64,000 nucleotides of DNA. Source: Chitinivibrionales bacterium (GTDB lineage Bacteria > Fibrobacterota > Chitinivibrionia > Chitinivibrionales > FEN-1185). The translations under genes were made by a program, and so were the position numbers. Of this stretch, positions 25,786-33,744 are shown one piece after another. The stretch covers positions 1 through 64,000 of the forward strand of contig DATJAL010000061.1 in assembly GCA_035516255.1 (NCBI GenBank). Direction: 5' to 3'. Within the stretch, counting starts at the first letter, position 1. Each line of letters starts with the position of its first letter. Below the pieces are notes generated by a model. That model worked only from the letters and a program-made list of their open reading frames with translations. It had not been told where the DNA came from and ran no database searches.

Positions 25786-25847
25786 TATGTTTTTAACTAT
25801 ATTAATAAAAAGAATAGATTCCATCACCTCAACACAAAGGACCGCCA

Positions 25848-26654
25848 ATGAAGAGGTTTTATTATCTCTCGTCCATCACGATCATCGTACTGTTTTCTCT
25901 TGCTTTTTCTGCCAAGGACAAACCAGCCGAAGGCGTGATTCTCAAGGCCGACTACGGCGCAAAGCAACAGTGGACCTACACCATTTCATATACATCGCAG
26001 GGTAATTTCAGGCAGAAATCCGCGAACACCGCAAAGTCCACGGAAATCAAATGCCTCTTGGTCGCGTCGAAAAAGGACGCGAAGAAACTGTCCCTTAAGG
26101 CCGACAGCGTGTCGATCAAGTCCGACATTTACAAGGAGGATCTGCAAAAAGAAATCACCGAAAAGCTGCAGAAGTCCGATTATTCCCTTTCCCTCGCCAA
26201 CGGATTTCCTTCCATAGACACTTCCAAGGAAATTCCGGCGGGCAACTACCTCGAGTGGGACCTGTACCGGCAGCTCGCGAAGCTCCTGCCCTCGCTCCCA
26301 GCAAAGCCGTTGAAGCCCGGTTTCACATGGGAGCGAACCGACGTGTTTCCCATGAACAGCCCGCGCGGCAGGGTGTCGTGCGAGGTCTACCGCAACTACA
26401 CCTTCAACGTGCTCGCCGGCGATTCGGCCATGATAAGCTGGAAATTCCGGTACGCGGGAAGCGGAAAGGCCGACAGCTCGGCGCTCAGCAATGTTCCCGT
26501 GTTCGGCACCGGCAACGGCACCGCGGTGCTCGACGTGAAAAACGGCAGCATCATCACCGCCGAGATGAATTTCACCACGCCCGTGGCCATGGTCGGCGAC
26601 GTAAGTGTGGTGTGGCATGAGAACGCGGTGATAAAACTGGTGGACGTGAAATAG
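25848..26654 (+). CDS. Hypothetical secreted protein
   Basis: The 268-residue protein has a signal peptide (MKRFYYLSSITIIVLFSLAF, cleavage near FSA-KDK) and a mature beta-rich body with the start WTYTISYTSQGNFRQKS and the end FTTPVAMVGDVSVVWHENAV. The layout resembles DUF6263-like periplasmic proteins, but this was not established. Repeated Lys/Ser stretches (ASKKDAKKLSLKADSVSIKS) suggest an exposed surface. The next gene begins 19 bases after the stop with a strong ribosome site, so the two form an operon. Confidence 0.75.
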   Translation: MKRFYYLSSITIIVLFSLAFSAKDKPAEGVILKADYGAKQQWTYTISYTSQGNFRQKSANTAKSTEIKCLLVASKKDAKKLSLKADSVSIKSDIYKEDLQKEITEKLQKSDYSLSLANGFPSIDTSKEIPAGNYLEWDLYRQLAKLLPSLPAKPLKPGFTWERTDVFPMNSPRGRVSCEVYRNYTFNVLAGDSAMISWKFRYAGSGKADSSALSNVPVFGTGNGTAVLDVKNGSIITAEMNFTTPVAMVGDVSVVWHENAVIKLVDVK

Positions 26655-26673
26655 TTTTTCCTAGGAGGCGGCC

Positions 26674-28143
26674 ATGCGTTCCAAGTCCAGTCGTCCCTTC
26701 ACGCTGCTGATTTGTCTTGTCGTTTCTTTGCCGATTGCGGGCCTTCCCGCCACCGTCTCCATCGGCCCCAACAAAGAGGTGCTGCTCGACGGAAAGCCGT
26801 TTTTTCCCATCATGACCTGGCTGCAGAACGCGTCACGCATCGCCACGGAAAAGACCTACGGCATAAACACCTTCGTTGGCCAGGGCGACAATTCGACGGC
26901 GCTCGCGTATTGCAACGAGGCGCAGGCGCAGGGCGTGTATGCGGTTCCCTCGTGGAACGCCCCGGAAATCGCGTCGGTAAAGGCGCACCCGGCCATGCTC
27001 GGCTGGGTGTTCGGGGACGAGCCCGATCTGCAGGGCAACAACATTCCGCCGTCGGCCATAAAGTTGCAATACGATTCGATCAAGGCGGCCGACTCGGACC
27101 ATATCACCTTTCTCACCATCACCTCTGGGTTCTACAGCGGTGACGCCCTGCCGGCGTGGATGAACGGCAGCGATTCCATGTATTACAGCTATCCCAAATT
27201 CACCGATGTGATCGGGTTCGATTATTACCCGGTGTACGGCTGGTGCAGGCCCGACTGGATTTACAAAGTGGGAGGCAGCCAGGACGAGCTTGTCAGCAAA
27301 TACTGCAAGGGGACCAAGAGCACCTACCAGTGGATCGAGTGCGTCGCGACCTCGGGCCAGTGGTGCTCGATCCCCGCGCGCGGTACCGACGACGGGCCCT
27401 ATCCCTACGAGGTGAAGGACGAAGTGTGGCTCGCAATAGTAAAGGGGGCGAATTCGATCGGCTATTTCACGCATTCCTGGAAGTGCCCGGGCTATTCGCA
27501 GTGCTGCGTTTCCGATTCACAGATCGCCATGCTCAAGCAGGTGAACGGCCAGATCACGGCGCTCACCAGCGTGCTGTGCGGTGCCGATTCCAAGGCGGCC
27601 GTCACGGTTCAAACAAACGATCCGAAAGGATCGATTGCCTTCCGGGTCAAGGAATACAACGGGAGCCTTTACATTTTCGCTGTTGACGTCATAGAAATCA
27701 CGGGGGCAAAAGACACGCAGCAGGTCACCGTCACCGTGCCGGGGCTTCAGGGTCCGGTAACGGTGTATGACGAAGAAAGGACGATCACCCCGAACGGCAC
27801 ATCATTTTCGGATACCTTCCTTAAAATCAACCCCGTGCATATTTACGTGTCTTCGACCACAGCTACAATCCAGCAGAAAATTCAAGCCTATGGTATGATC
27901 AGGCCTCTGCGGGTGTCCTACAGTGGACGGGCGTCCTCGGTAAAATTTTTTGTGCAGAATAGATCATCAGGTATTATCCGGATATATTCCTGTTCGGGCA
28001 CGCTGCTGCGCACCATGAATACTGAAGCAGGCGCGGCCACCTGGGACTGCCGTGACGAATCGGGTAAAAAAGTCGCTGCCGGGATTTATCACGCGGCGAC
28101 TTCCGGATCGCAAAAGTCTGTCATTCCAGTTCTGGTACGATGA
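26674..28143 (+). CDS. Secreted TIM-barrel glycoside hydrolase-like protein with sorting-like tail
   Basis: AGGAGG lies five bases before the ATG. The 489-residue product has a signal peptide to about residue 26, then KEVLLDGKPFFPIMTWLQNA, a typical opening of GH-A-like barrels (GH2/GH42 style). HPAMLGWVFGDEPD may carry the acid/base Glu and FDYYPVYGWCRPDW lies in a later strand. Cys-rich segments (CSIPAR, WKCPGYSQCCVSD) hint at disulphides. Residues about 330-385 form a beta-sandwich, and the last 85 (IIRIYSCSGTLLRTMNTE ... VAAGIYHAAT) are a FlgD-like or type IX-like tail. The substrate is unknown, presumably a polysaccharide. Confidence 0.75.
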   Translation: MRSKSSRPFTLLICLVVSLPIAGLPATVSIGPNKEVLLDGKPFFPIMTWLQNASRIATEKTYGINTFVGQGDNSTALAYCNEAQAQGVYAVPSWNAPEIASVKAHPAMLGWVFGDEPDLQGNNIPPSAIKLQYDSIKAADSDHITFLTITSGFYSGDALPAWMNGSDSMYYSYPKFTDVIGFDYYPVYGWCRPDWIYKVGGSQDELVSKYCKGTKSTYQWIECVATSGQWCSIPARGTDDGPYPYEVKDEVWLAIVKGANSIGYFTHSWKCPGYSQCCVSDSQIAMLKQVNGQITALTSVLCGADSKAAVTVQTNDPKGSIAFRVKEYNGSLYIFAVDVIEITGAKDTQQVTVTVPGLQGPVTVYDEERTITPNGTSFSDTFLKINPVHIYVSSTTATIQQKIQAYGMIRPLRVSYSGRASSVKFFVQNRSSGIIRIYSCSGTLLRTMNTEAGAATWDCRDESGKKVAAGIYHAATSGSQKSVIPVLVR

Positions 28144-28363
28144 TCAAAAATGAGCCGGTGTCTTTGATCCGGCTCCCATTTTCGCCCAGCATAAAAACCG
28201 GATTGCCTCCCCGTTGCCTAAAATCTCTGGTACGTTTTTTGCAATTCTGCAAATAAGTCTTCCGTTAAACGTTTCCATTAATTTAGTTGCGGCATGGCTC
28301 CCGTGAAACAGAACCCGTATTTTTTTTATCCGGCATTATCAATTTCGCGAAAGGATCTTATAA

Positions 28364-29107
28364 ATGAGAATCCGGCATGCAATGCTTTTTTTGGCAGCGG
28401 GAATTGCCCTGGCATCGGCGTATGATGAAAAGTCAATGCCCGATCTCATCATACCCGAGCAGATTGATTCCAAGAGCCTCGAAGTGAACGTAACCCACCG
28501 GTTCTACCGCATTCCCACGGCCCAGTTTCCCGATAATTTCATCGCAGGCGCAAATGTTAAGGTGGGGCTCAGATATGCGATCTGGGAAGGACTGGAGGTG
28601 CGGTCGGAATATGTTTTTATCCCGAAGGAATTTGCTTTTGACGCGGGTTATACCCTTTCATTTCCGCAGCTCTATTTCCGGGCGCAGGCATATCTTCAAT
28701 TTTACGGCGCGCAGTCGGACGTTTCGTCGAACTGGAATTATAACGCCTTGTATGAGATCAATCTCCAAAGTACCGCGATCCTGTGGAGGCTTTTTCCTGT
28801 TGTCAACTTCGCCTTTGACGGCCTTTCCAAAAAGTTCGGCCTCGGGACGGGATTGGACATCATGATTCTGGATAATCTTGACTTAGTGGGAGAATATTAT
28901 CCCGTTCTGGGGGCGCGGGACATCCAATTCAACGGGGCGCCCCGCGTCGATTATTTCCTGGCGGGCGTCAAATTAACCACCCACGGCCATCATTTCATGA
29001 TAAACGTTGGGAACAGCAGGGACATGGTCATGCGGCGGCTCATGCGCGGCGCGCCGGACAACACGCTCTCCTACGGCTTCACCATCCAGCGGTTGTTCGC
29101 GTTCTAG
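28364..29107 (+). CDS. Outer-membrane barrel protein (DUF5777-like)
   Basis: AAAGGATCTTATAA precedes the ATG. The 247-residue protein has a signal peptide (to about ASA-YDE), then EVNVTHRFYRIPTAQFPDNF, and later strands such as VGLRYAIWEGLEVRSEYVFI, ending TLSYGFTIQRLFAF with a terminal Phe. The HRF and long strand pattern resembles DUF5777 barrels of Bacteroidota. No substrate is known. The 220-base gap upstream holds no repeat that I can see. Confidence 0.7.
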   Translation: MRIRHAMLFLAAGIALASAYDEKSMPDLIIPEQIDSKSLEVNVTHRFYRIPTAQFPDNFIAGANVKVGLRYAIWEGLEVRSEYVFIPKEFAFDAGYTLSFPQLYFRAQAYLQFYGAQSDVSSNWNYNALYEINLQSTAILWRLFPVVNFAFDGLSKKFGLGTGLDIMILDNLDLVGEYYPVLGARDIQFNGAPRVDYFLAGVKLTTHGHHFMINVGNSRDMVMRRLMRGAPDNTLSYGFTIQRLFAF

Positions 29108-29204
29108 CCCAAGAGACCGGCCATGCCCGAAACGGTGCAACCACGCGGACGATTGAATCTTCTGAAAATGCCGGCCGCCGGCGAATGGCGAATCGCAGTG
29201 ATGA

Positions 29205-29603
29205 GTGTCATCCTTCAATTCGGCATGGCGCTTTTTTTCAAACCGCGGTGCCGATGAGAGGGCACTGGGCCCTGCGGTTTCCATTGAGGTTCTTTACGGA
29301 GGAAAATCCTATCCGGCATCGTCATTTGTGCGCGACGACAATGGAAAGGCGATTGCATACCGGTTCACCGGAAACAGGAAGATTATTCCGCTTATGCGCA
29401 CCGGGTGCGTCGTCTGCCTCGAAAGCCGTCCCGGAGGGAAAATCGGCAACGCTGCCTACAGCATGCGCGATCTGGCGCGCAACGCCGCGCGTTTTTCGCT
29501 GGTGCCGGTTCCGTCAATCGAGGGGGAGGGCGAAGTGACGATACGGATTTCGGCCGGGGGAACCACACAGACAGCGCCGCGGCAATTGGAATCCCGCAGG
29601 TAA
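29205..29603 (+). CDS. Small hypothetical protein, possibly frameshifted
   Basis: The frame opens with a GTG at 29205 and gives 132 residues with soluble beta-like sequence (SIEVLYGGKSYPASSFVRDD; GEGEVTIRISAGGTTQTAPR). Another frame from the ATG at 29123 encodes MPETVQPRGRLNLLKMPAAG and then a hydrophobic stretch (WRIAVMSVILQFGMALFF), stopping near 29257. Joining the two would give an N-terminal anchor and a soluble domain, so a frameshift (real or sequencing) is possible. No family was recognised. It ends 27 bases before the convergent glycogen phosphorylase gene. Confidence 0.4.
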   Translation: MSSFNSAWRFFSNRGADERALGPAVSIEVLYGGKSYPASSFVRDDNGKAIAYRFTGNRKIIPLMRTGCVVCLESRPGGKIGNAAYSMRDLARNAARFSLVPVPSIEGEGEVTIRISAGGTTQTAPRQLESRR

Positions 29604-29629
29604 AGTCGAGTTTTCAAAAACCGGACTTC

Positions 29630-32149
29630 TCAGCTGTCAAGCTCGATTCGTATCGGCTTCACGCCCCAGATGTCATCGGCGTATTGCTGGATGGTGCGGT
29701 CGGAGCTGAAGCGCCCCATGTTCGCCACGTTGAGAATCGACATCTTGGCCCACTTGTCCGGCTTGCTGTAGGCGTCGGCAAGGGTCTTCTGGCACTGCAC
29801 GTAGGAATCGAAATCCGCCATCACCATGTACCGGTCGCCGCCGTTGAGCAGCGAGTCGTAGATGGGCCTGAAGAGCTGCGGGTCCTCGGGGGAGAAAAAG
29901 CCCATAGAGATGAGGTCCATCACCTTCCGGAGCTTTTCGTTCTTGTGGTAGTAGTCCCACGGGTTGTAGCCCTTGGCGCGCACCTCGCTCACCTCGTTGG
30001 TGCGCAGGCCGAAAATGAAGATGTTCTCGTCGCCCACTTCCTCCCACATCTCGATGTTCGCGCCGTCCATGGTGCCGATGGTGATGGCGCCGTTGAGCCC
30101 GAACTTCATGTTGCCGGTGCCCGACGCCTCGGTGCCGGCCGTGGAGATCTGTTCGCTCACGTCCGCCGCCGGCATGATGAACTCGGCAAGCGATACGCGG
30201 TAGTTTGGGATAAAATGTACGGCGAGCAGGCTGTTGGTGTCCGGGTCGCCGTTGATGACGCCTGCCACGTTGTTGATGAACTTGATCATGAGCTTTGCCA
30301 TGTAATAGCCAGGCGCGGCCTTGCCCGCGAACAGCATGGTGCGCGGCACAAAGCCTTTTTTGTTCCCCGCCTTTATGTCGCTGTACATCGAGATGCAGTG
30401 CAGGATGTTGAGCGTCTGGCGCTTGTATTCGTGGAATCGCTTTACCTGTACATCGAACATGGTGTCCGGGTTGAGCCGGATGTTCTCCCATTTCTTGATG
30501 ACCTGCGCGAAGCGCTTTTTATTGGCGAGCTTCACCTCGTGCCACTGCTTGCGGAATTCCGGGTCGTCGGCAAATGGCGCGAGCTTCTTGAGCTCCATGA
30601 GGTCCTTTATCCAGCCGCTGCCGATCCTGCTCGAGATGAGCGACGAAAGGGACTGGTTGGCGGTGTAGAGCCAGCGCCGTTGCGTGATGCCGTTGGTCTT
30701 GTTGTTGAATTTTTCGGGCCACATGTCGTAGAAGTTCTTCACCAGGCCGTTGGCGAGCAGCTTGGTGTGCAGCTCCGACACGCCGTTGACGGAATGCGAC
30801 CCGACGATGGCGAGGTAGGCCATGCGCACCTTGGGTTCGGGCCCCTCCTCGATGAGCGACATGTCGCGCAGCTTCTCGATGTCGCCCGGATATTTGTACG
30901 ACACCTGGCGCAGGAACTTGCTGTTGATCTCGTAGATGATTTCCATGTGGCGCGGTAGCAGGTTTTTCATGAGGCTCACCGGCCATTTTTCGAGCGCCTC
31001 GGGCATGAGCGTGTGGTTGGTGTAGGCGAACGTGCGCACCGCGATGTCCCACGACTCGTCCCAGGTCAGGCCGTATTCGTCGAGGAACAGCCGCATGAGC
31101 TCCACGATGGCGATGGCCGGGTGCGTGTCGTTGAGCTGGATCGCCACCTTGTCGGCAAAGTTGTGGAAGTCCTTGTTGTTCGAGCGGTAGCGCCTGATGA
31201 TGTCCTGCAGCGAGGCCGAGGTGAAGAAGTGCTGCTGCTTGAGGCGCAGTTCCTTGCCCGAATGGTTGTTGTCGTTGGGGTACAGCACCTTGGAGATGTT
31301 CTCGCTTGTCAATTTATCTTCGCAGGCGCCGATGTAGTCGCCGCTGTTGAAATACTCGAAGTTGAACTCGTGCGCGGCGCGCGCGCTCCACAGGCGCAGC
31401 GTGTTGACCGTGTTGTTGCCGAAGCCCGGCACCGGCACGTCGAAGGGGAGAGCGATCACCTCGTCGGTGTCCACCCATGCCACCTGCTGTTTGCCGTGCT
31501 CGTCGGTGTGGTAGAGCGTCTTGCCGTAGTACTTGATGCGGACCTTGTATTCGGGCCGCTCCATCACCCACGGGTTGGCGTTCTGCAGCCACTGCTCAGG
31601 GAACTCAACCTGGCTTCCGTTGATGATGCGCTGGTTGAAGATGCCGAACTCGTACAAAATGCCGTAGCCCACGGCAGGAAGCTCGAGCGAGGCCATGGAA
31701 TCGAGGAAGCAGGCCGCGAGCCTGCCGAGGCCGCCGTTGCCGAGGCCCGCATCGTGCTCCTGATCAACGATGTCCTCAATGTCAAGGCCAAGGTCCTTCA
31801 TGGCCTCGGTGCAGCTCTTGAACATCTCGAGGCTCACGATGTTGTTGGAGAGCAGCCGGCCCATGAGGAATTCCATTGACATGTAATACACGCGCTTCAC
31901 GTTGTTCTCGTGGTACTGCTGCTTGCTGATGATCCACCGCTCGATGAGCCGGTCGCGCACCGTGAAGGCGAGGCTCAAAAACTGCGAGTACGCGGTGAGG
32001 GAGTATTTGTCTTTTGCGAGACAGTATTCGAGGTTGTTCAGAAAGCCGAGCCGCACATTGTCCCGGCTCATCCCCTTGAAATGGACCGACCAGTTCTTGT
32101 TGTTCTTGTCATCCACCTGCTTCAAGGGCTCGGAAGAGGATTTGAGCAT
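29630..32149 (-). CDS. glgP: Glycogen/starch/alpha-glucan phosphorylase
   Basis: GlgP removes glucose-1-phosphate from glycogen or maltodextrin using pyridoxal phosphate in the cytoplasm. The ATG at 32149 is preceded by AAAAGGAACCAT and gives 839 residues, the usual family length. Signatures include RVYYMSMEFLMGRLLSNN, DAGLGNGGLGRLAACFLDSM and TEASGTGNMKFGLNGAITIG, where Lys682 holds the cofactor. All conserved regions appear intact. It stands alone, with Hsp20 upstream in the same orientation but separated by an intergenic repeat and a terminator. Confidence 0.97.
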   Translation of the reverse strand: MLKSSSEPLKQVDDKNNKNWSVHFKGMSRDNVRLGFLNNLEYCLAKDKYSLTAYSQFLSLAFTVRDRLIERWIISKQQYHENNVKRVYYMSMEFLMGRLLSNNIVSLEMFKSCTEAMKDLGLDIEDIVDQEHDAGLGNGGLGRLAACFLDSMASLELPAVGYGILYEFGIFNQRIINGSQVEFPEQWLQNANPWVMERPEYKVRIKYYGKTLYHTDEHGKQQVAWVDTDEVIALPFDVPVPGFGNNTVNTLRLWSARAAHEFNFEYFNSGDYIGACEDKLTSENISKVLYPNDNNHSGKELRLKQQHFFTSASLQDIIRRYRSNNKDFHNFADKVAIQLNDTHPAIAIVELMRLFLDEYGLTWDESWDIAVRTFAYTNHTLMPEALEKWPVSLMKNLLPRHMEIIYEINSKFLRQVSYKYPGDIEKLRDMSLIEEGPEPKVRMAYLAIVGSHSVNGVSELHTKLLANGLVKNFYDMWPEKFNNKTNGITQRRWLYTANQSLSSLISSRIGSGWIKDLMELKKLAPFADDPEFRKQWHEVKLANKKRFAQVIKKWENIRLNPDTMFDVQVKRFHEYKRQTLNILHCISMYSDIKAGNKKGFVPRTMLFAGKAAPGYYMAKLMIKFINNVAGVINGDPDTNSLLAVHFIPNYRVSLAEFIMPAADVSEQISTAGTEASGTGNMKFGLNGAITIGTMDGANIEMWEEVGDENIFIFGLRTNEVSEVRAKGYNPWDYYHKNEKLRKVMDLISMGFFSPEDPQLFRPIYDSLLNGGDRYMVMADFDSYVQCQKTLADAYSKPDKWAKMSILNVANMGRFSSDRTIQQYADDIWGVKPIRIELDS

Positions 32150-32203
32150 ATGGTTCCTTTTCTTCGGGGAAGGAGAGGGCGTTTCTATTTGGTAACAGGA
32201 CAC

Positions 32204-32400
32204 AATAAAATAATTGATGAGGGAGGATGTTTGGAGAAACTAATGAGCAATGTATCAGCGTAAAAAAAAATGCGATGAGGACATTTTTGGTGCCGGTCAT
32301 TGAGGGTGTCATTCCCGCGGAGGCGGGAATCCAACCTTTGGATTTTATAGGAAAAAATGGACTCCCGCTTTCGCGGGAGTGACATTATCCTAGGATTTTT
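32204..32400. repeat. dRS3-like inverted pair of palindromic repeats
   Basis: GTCATTCCCGCGGAGGCGGGAATCCA (about 32309-32334) and, inverted, TGGACTCCCGCTTTCGCGGGAGTGAC (about 32359-32384) flank a 25-base spacer. Each is a palindrome with CCCGC / GCGGG arms, and together they form a larger inverted repeat, the layout of a small non-autonomous mobile element similar to dRS3/CIR-like units of other bacteria. No other copy was seen in this window. Confidence 0.6.
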
Positions 32401-32411
32401 TGAATAGATCA

Positions 32412-32442
32412 TAAAAAAGAAGGCCGCGGTATTCCGCGGCCT
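32412..32442 (-). terminator. Rho-independent terminator of the Hsp20 transcript
   Basis: On the minus strand GGCCGCGG (32441-32434) pairs perfectly with CCGCGGCC (32429-32422) across a 4-base loop, followed by TTCTTTTTT. It lies 31 bases after the Hsp20 stop. Confidence 0.85.
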
Positions 32443-32472
32443 CTCCCCTGGGTACTCGGAAAAGGGGTTCTC

Positions 32473-32913
32473 TTATTCCACTTTCACCTCGATCTGTTTG
32501 GGTCTCGCCGCCTCGGTTTTCCTGAGCGTCAATTCAAGAACGCCGTTGGCGTATTTCGCCTCGACGTGCTCGGCGTCAACGTGGTCCGGGAGCGCGAACT
32601 CCCTGCGGAACGAGCCGTATCGCCTTTCATAATGGTAATACCGGTTCTTTTCTTTTTCGGTCTTCTCCTCTTTCTTCTCTCCGCTCAGGGAGAGAACGCC
32701 GTTCTTGACCTCGACGGCGATGTCCTTCTTGTCCAGCCCGGGCATATCGGCCCTGATTTTGTAGGTGTCCTTTTCCTCAACGATGTCGACGCGCGGGTAA
32801 TTGACAAGTGAAATGTCCCGGTCCCATGCGTTGAAGATGCCCGTGCCAAGAAAATCGTCCAGCAAGTTGGACAAGGTGGTTGCCGGTGTTTCATACCTGA
32901 TGAGTGCTGACAT
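32473..32913 (-). CDS. Hsp20/alpha-crystallin family small heat-shock protein
   Basis: Small heat-shock proteins hold unfolding proteins in a refoldable state. The 146-residue protein has the alpha-crystallin domain at about residues 38-135: RVDIVEEKDTYKIRADMPGL, VEVKNGVLSLSGEKKEEKTE, FRREFALPDHVD and the closing ANGVLELTLRK. The C-terminal KQIEVKVE provides the usual I-x-V type anchoring motif. AAAAAGGAGGACTT precedes the ATG. The upstream small gene (32961-33149) may share its transcript; a clear terminator follows. Confidence 0.94.
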   Translation of the reverse strand: MSALIRYETPATTLSNLLDDFLGTGIFNAWDRDISLVNYPRVDIVEEKDTYKIRADMPGLDKKDIAVEVKNGVLSLSGEKKEEKTEKEKNRYYHYERRYGSFRREFALPDHVDAEHVEAKYANGVLELTLRKTEAARPKQIEVKVE

Positions 32914-32960
32914 AAGTCCTCCTTTTTAAGGTTTATAAAAATTGGTTGTCGTTTTTTGTC

Positions 32961-33149
32961 TTAGACTTTCGAAAGAAATTCCTCCACGCTTTTACAGGTA
33001 TTGAGCGTGATTTCAAGGTTCGTGATTTCGTCCTTGCTGATTATGCTTTCCCTTTTCGGCCTTCCTCCAAGAAAGGGAATGTAATCTTTTTTAAGAACGT
33101 CCTCGAGTTTTATGGATCGTTTGTCTATCACATGCCTGTTCGTTTCCAT
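32961..33149 (-). CDS. Small hypothetical protein upstream of Hsp20
   Basis: GGAGGATCAG precedes the ATG at 33149, giving 62 residues that begin METNRHVIDKRSIKLEDVLK and end LNTCKSVEEFLSKV. The excellent ribosome site and the 47-base distance to the Hsp20 gene on the same strand support a real gene. The sequence is charged and helix-prone with no signal peptide. I do not recognise it; it could be a small stress-related or antitoxin-like protein, but nothing shows that. A plus-strand open frame of 110 codons across the same region has no ribosome site and is less convincing. Confidence 0.55.
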   Translation of the reverse strand: METNRHVIDKRSIKLEDVLKKDYIPFLGGRPKRESIISKDEITNLEITLNTCKSVEEFLSKV

Positions 33150-33424
33150 CTGATCCTCCAATGTTCAATTGCGGATTCTGTTTTTCAACAGCTAATAAAG
33201 GCAATGGGTATGCCAATAGAAAAGTGGCGGAATTTAAGGGATTTTGAGGGGGGGATTTTGGTGGTGTTTGATAATTGAACGGGGAATAAATCAGATGGTT
33301 TGATTATGAGACAAAGTTCTTCAAGATAACTTAAAAAATTTTTTGAATTCCTACCTTCTGAGAACTTTGATACATTTATATGGACAGAGATGATTGGTGT
33401 ATTGTCAAATTTCGTTGCTCGATT
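33150..33424. other. Gap upstream of the small gene/Hsp20 unit, no gene seen
   Basis: The promoter of the Hsp20 unit should lie here. No CIRCE-type inverted repeat (TTAGCACTC-N9-GAGTGCTAA) is present. The right part is AT-rich and leads into a family B fragment. Confidence 0.5.
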
Positions 33425-33500
33425 GGCGCCACCGATAACTGTTGACTAACAAGAACTCCCCCGCCGCGTTAGGCAGGCAAGAAGGCCGCGCTCAAAATCA
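33425..33500 (+). repeat. Family B repeat, truncated copy (B3, 5' half)
   Basis: GATTGGCGCC starts the copy. TGTTGACTAACAAGAACTCC and CGCCGCGTTAGGC, then GGCCGCGCT, follow in the same order as the other family B copies; the 3' half is missing. A family A copy starts about 45 bases further on, the same neighbourhood as B2 and A5. Confidence 0.5.
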
Positions 33501-33546
33501 AATTTTCACCAACCAGCGTTCCGCGAATCGAAAATTGCGTTGATAC

Positions 33547-33717
33547 TTTTCAACCGCCGCATCAAGGGTGCGCCCAGCAAAAGGAACGGGCTTGAATCAA
33601 ATGGCGCCCGGCTGCACCCAGGAGGGGGTAGCGTAGGACCAATCGCGCTGATTCCCGGCATTTGAGAAATATAGGAGCGCGATTGGGCTGAAGCGAGGGG
33701 GAAACTTGCCCCACATG
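33547..33717 (+). repeat. Family A structured repeat, copy A6
   Basis: GGGTGCGCCC (33566-33575) pairs with GGCTGCACCC (33610-33619). The middle helix ACCAATCGCGCT pairs with AGCGCGATTGG over eleven base pairs. In copy A1 the same helix is ACCGGCCGCGCT with AGCGCGACCGG, so both arms have changed together. The terminal hairpin GGGGGAAACTTGCCCC (33696-33711) ends about 30 bases before the next ATG. Confidence 0.68.
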
Positions 33718-33744
33718 AAATGTTTTATCTTATTTTAAAGACCT

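Noticed and set aside
29405-30958. 517-codon open frame on the plus strand
   Set aside because: It lies entirely antisense to intact glgP, has biased His/Val/Arg-rich composition typical of shadow frames in GC-rich genes, and has no ribosome site.
32946-33278. 110-codon open frame on the plus strand
   Set aside because: It overlaps the 62-residue minus-strand gene, which has a strong ribosome site and sits in operon with Hsp20; the plus frame has none.
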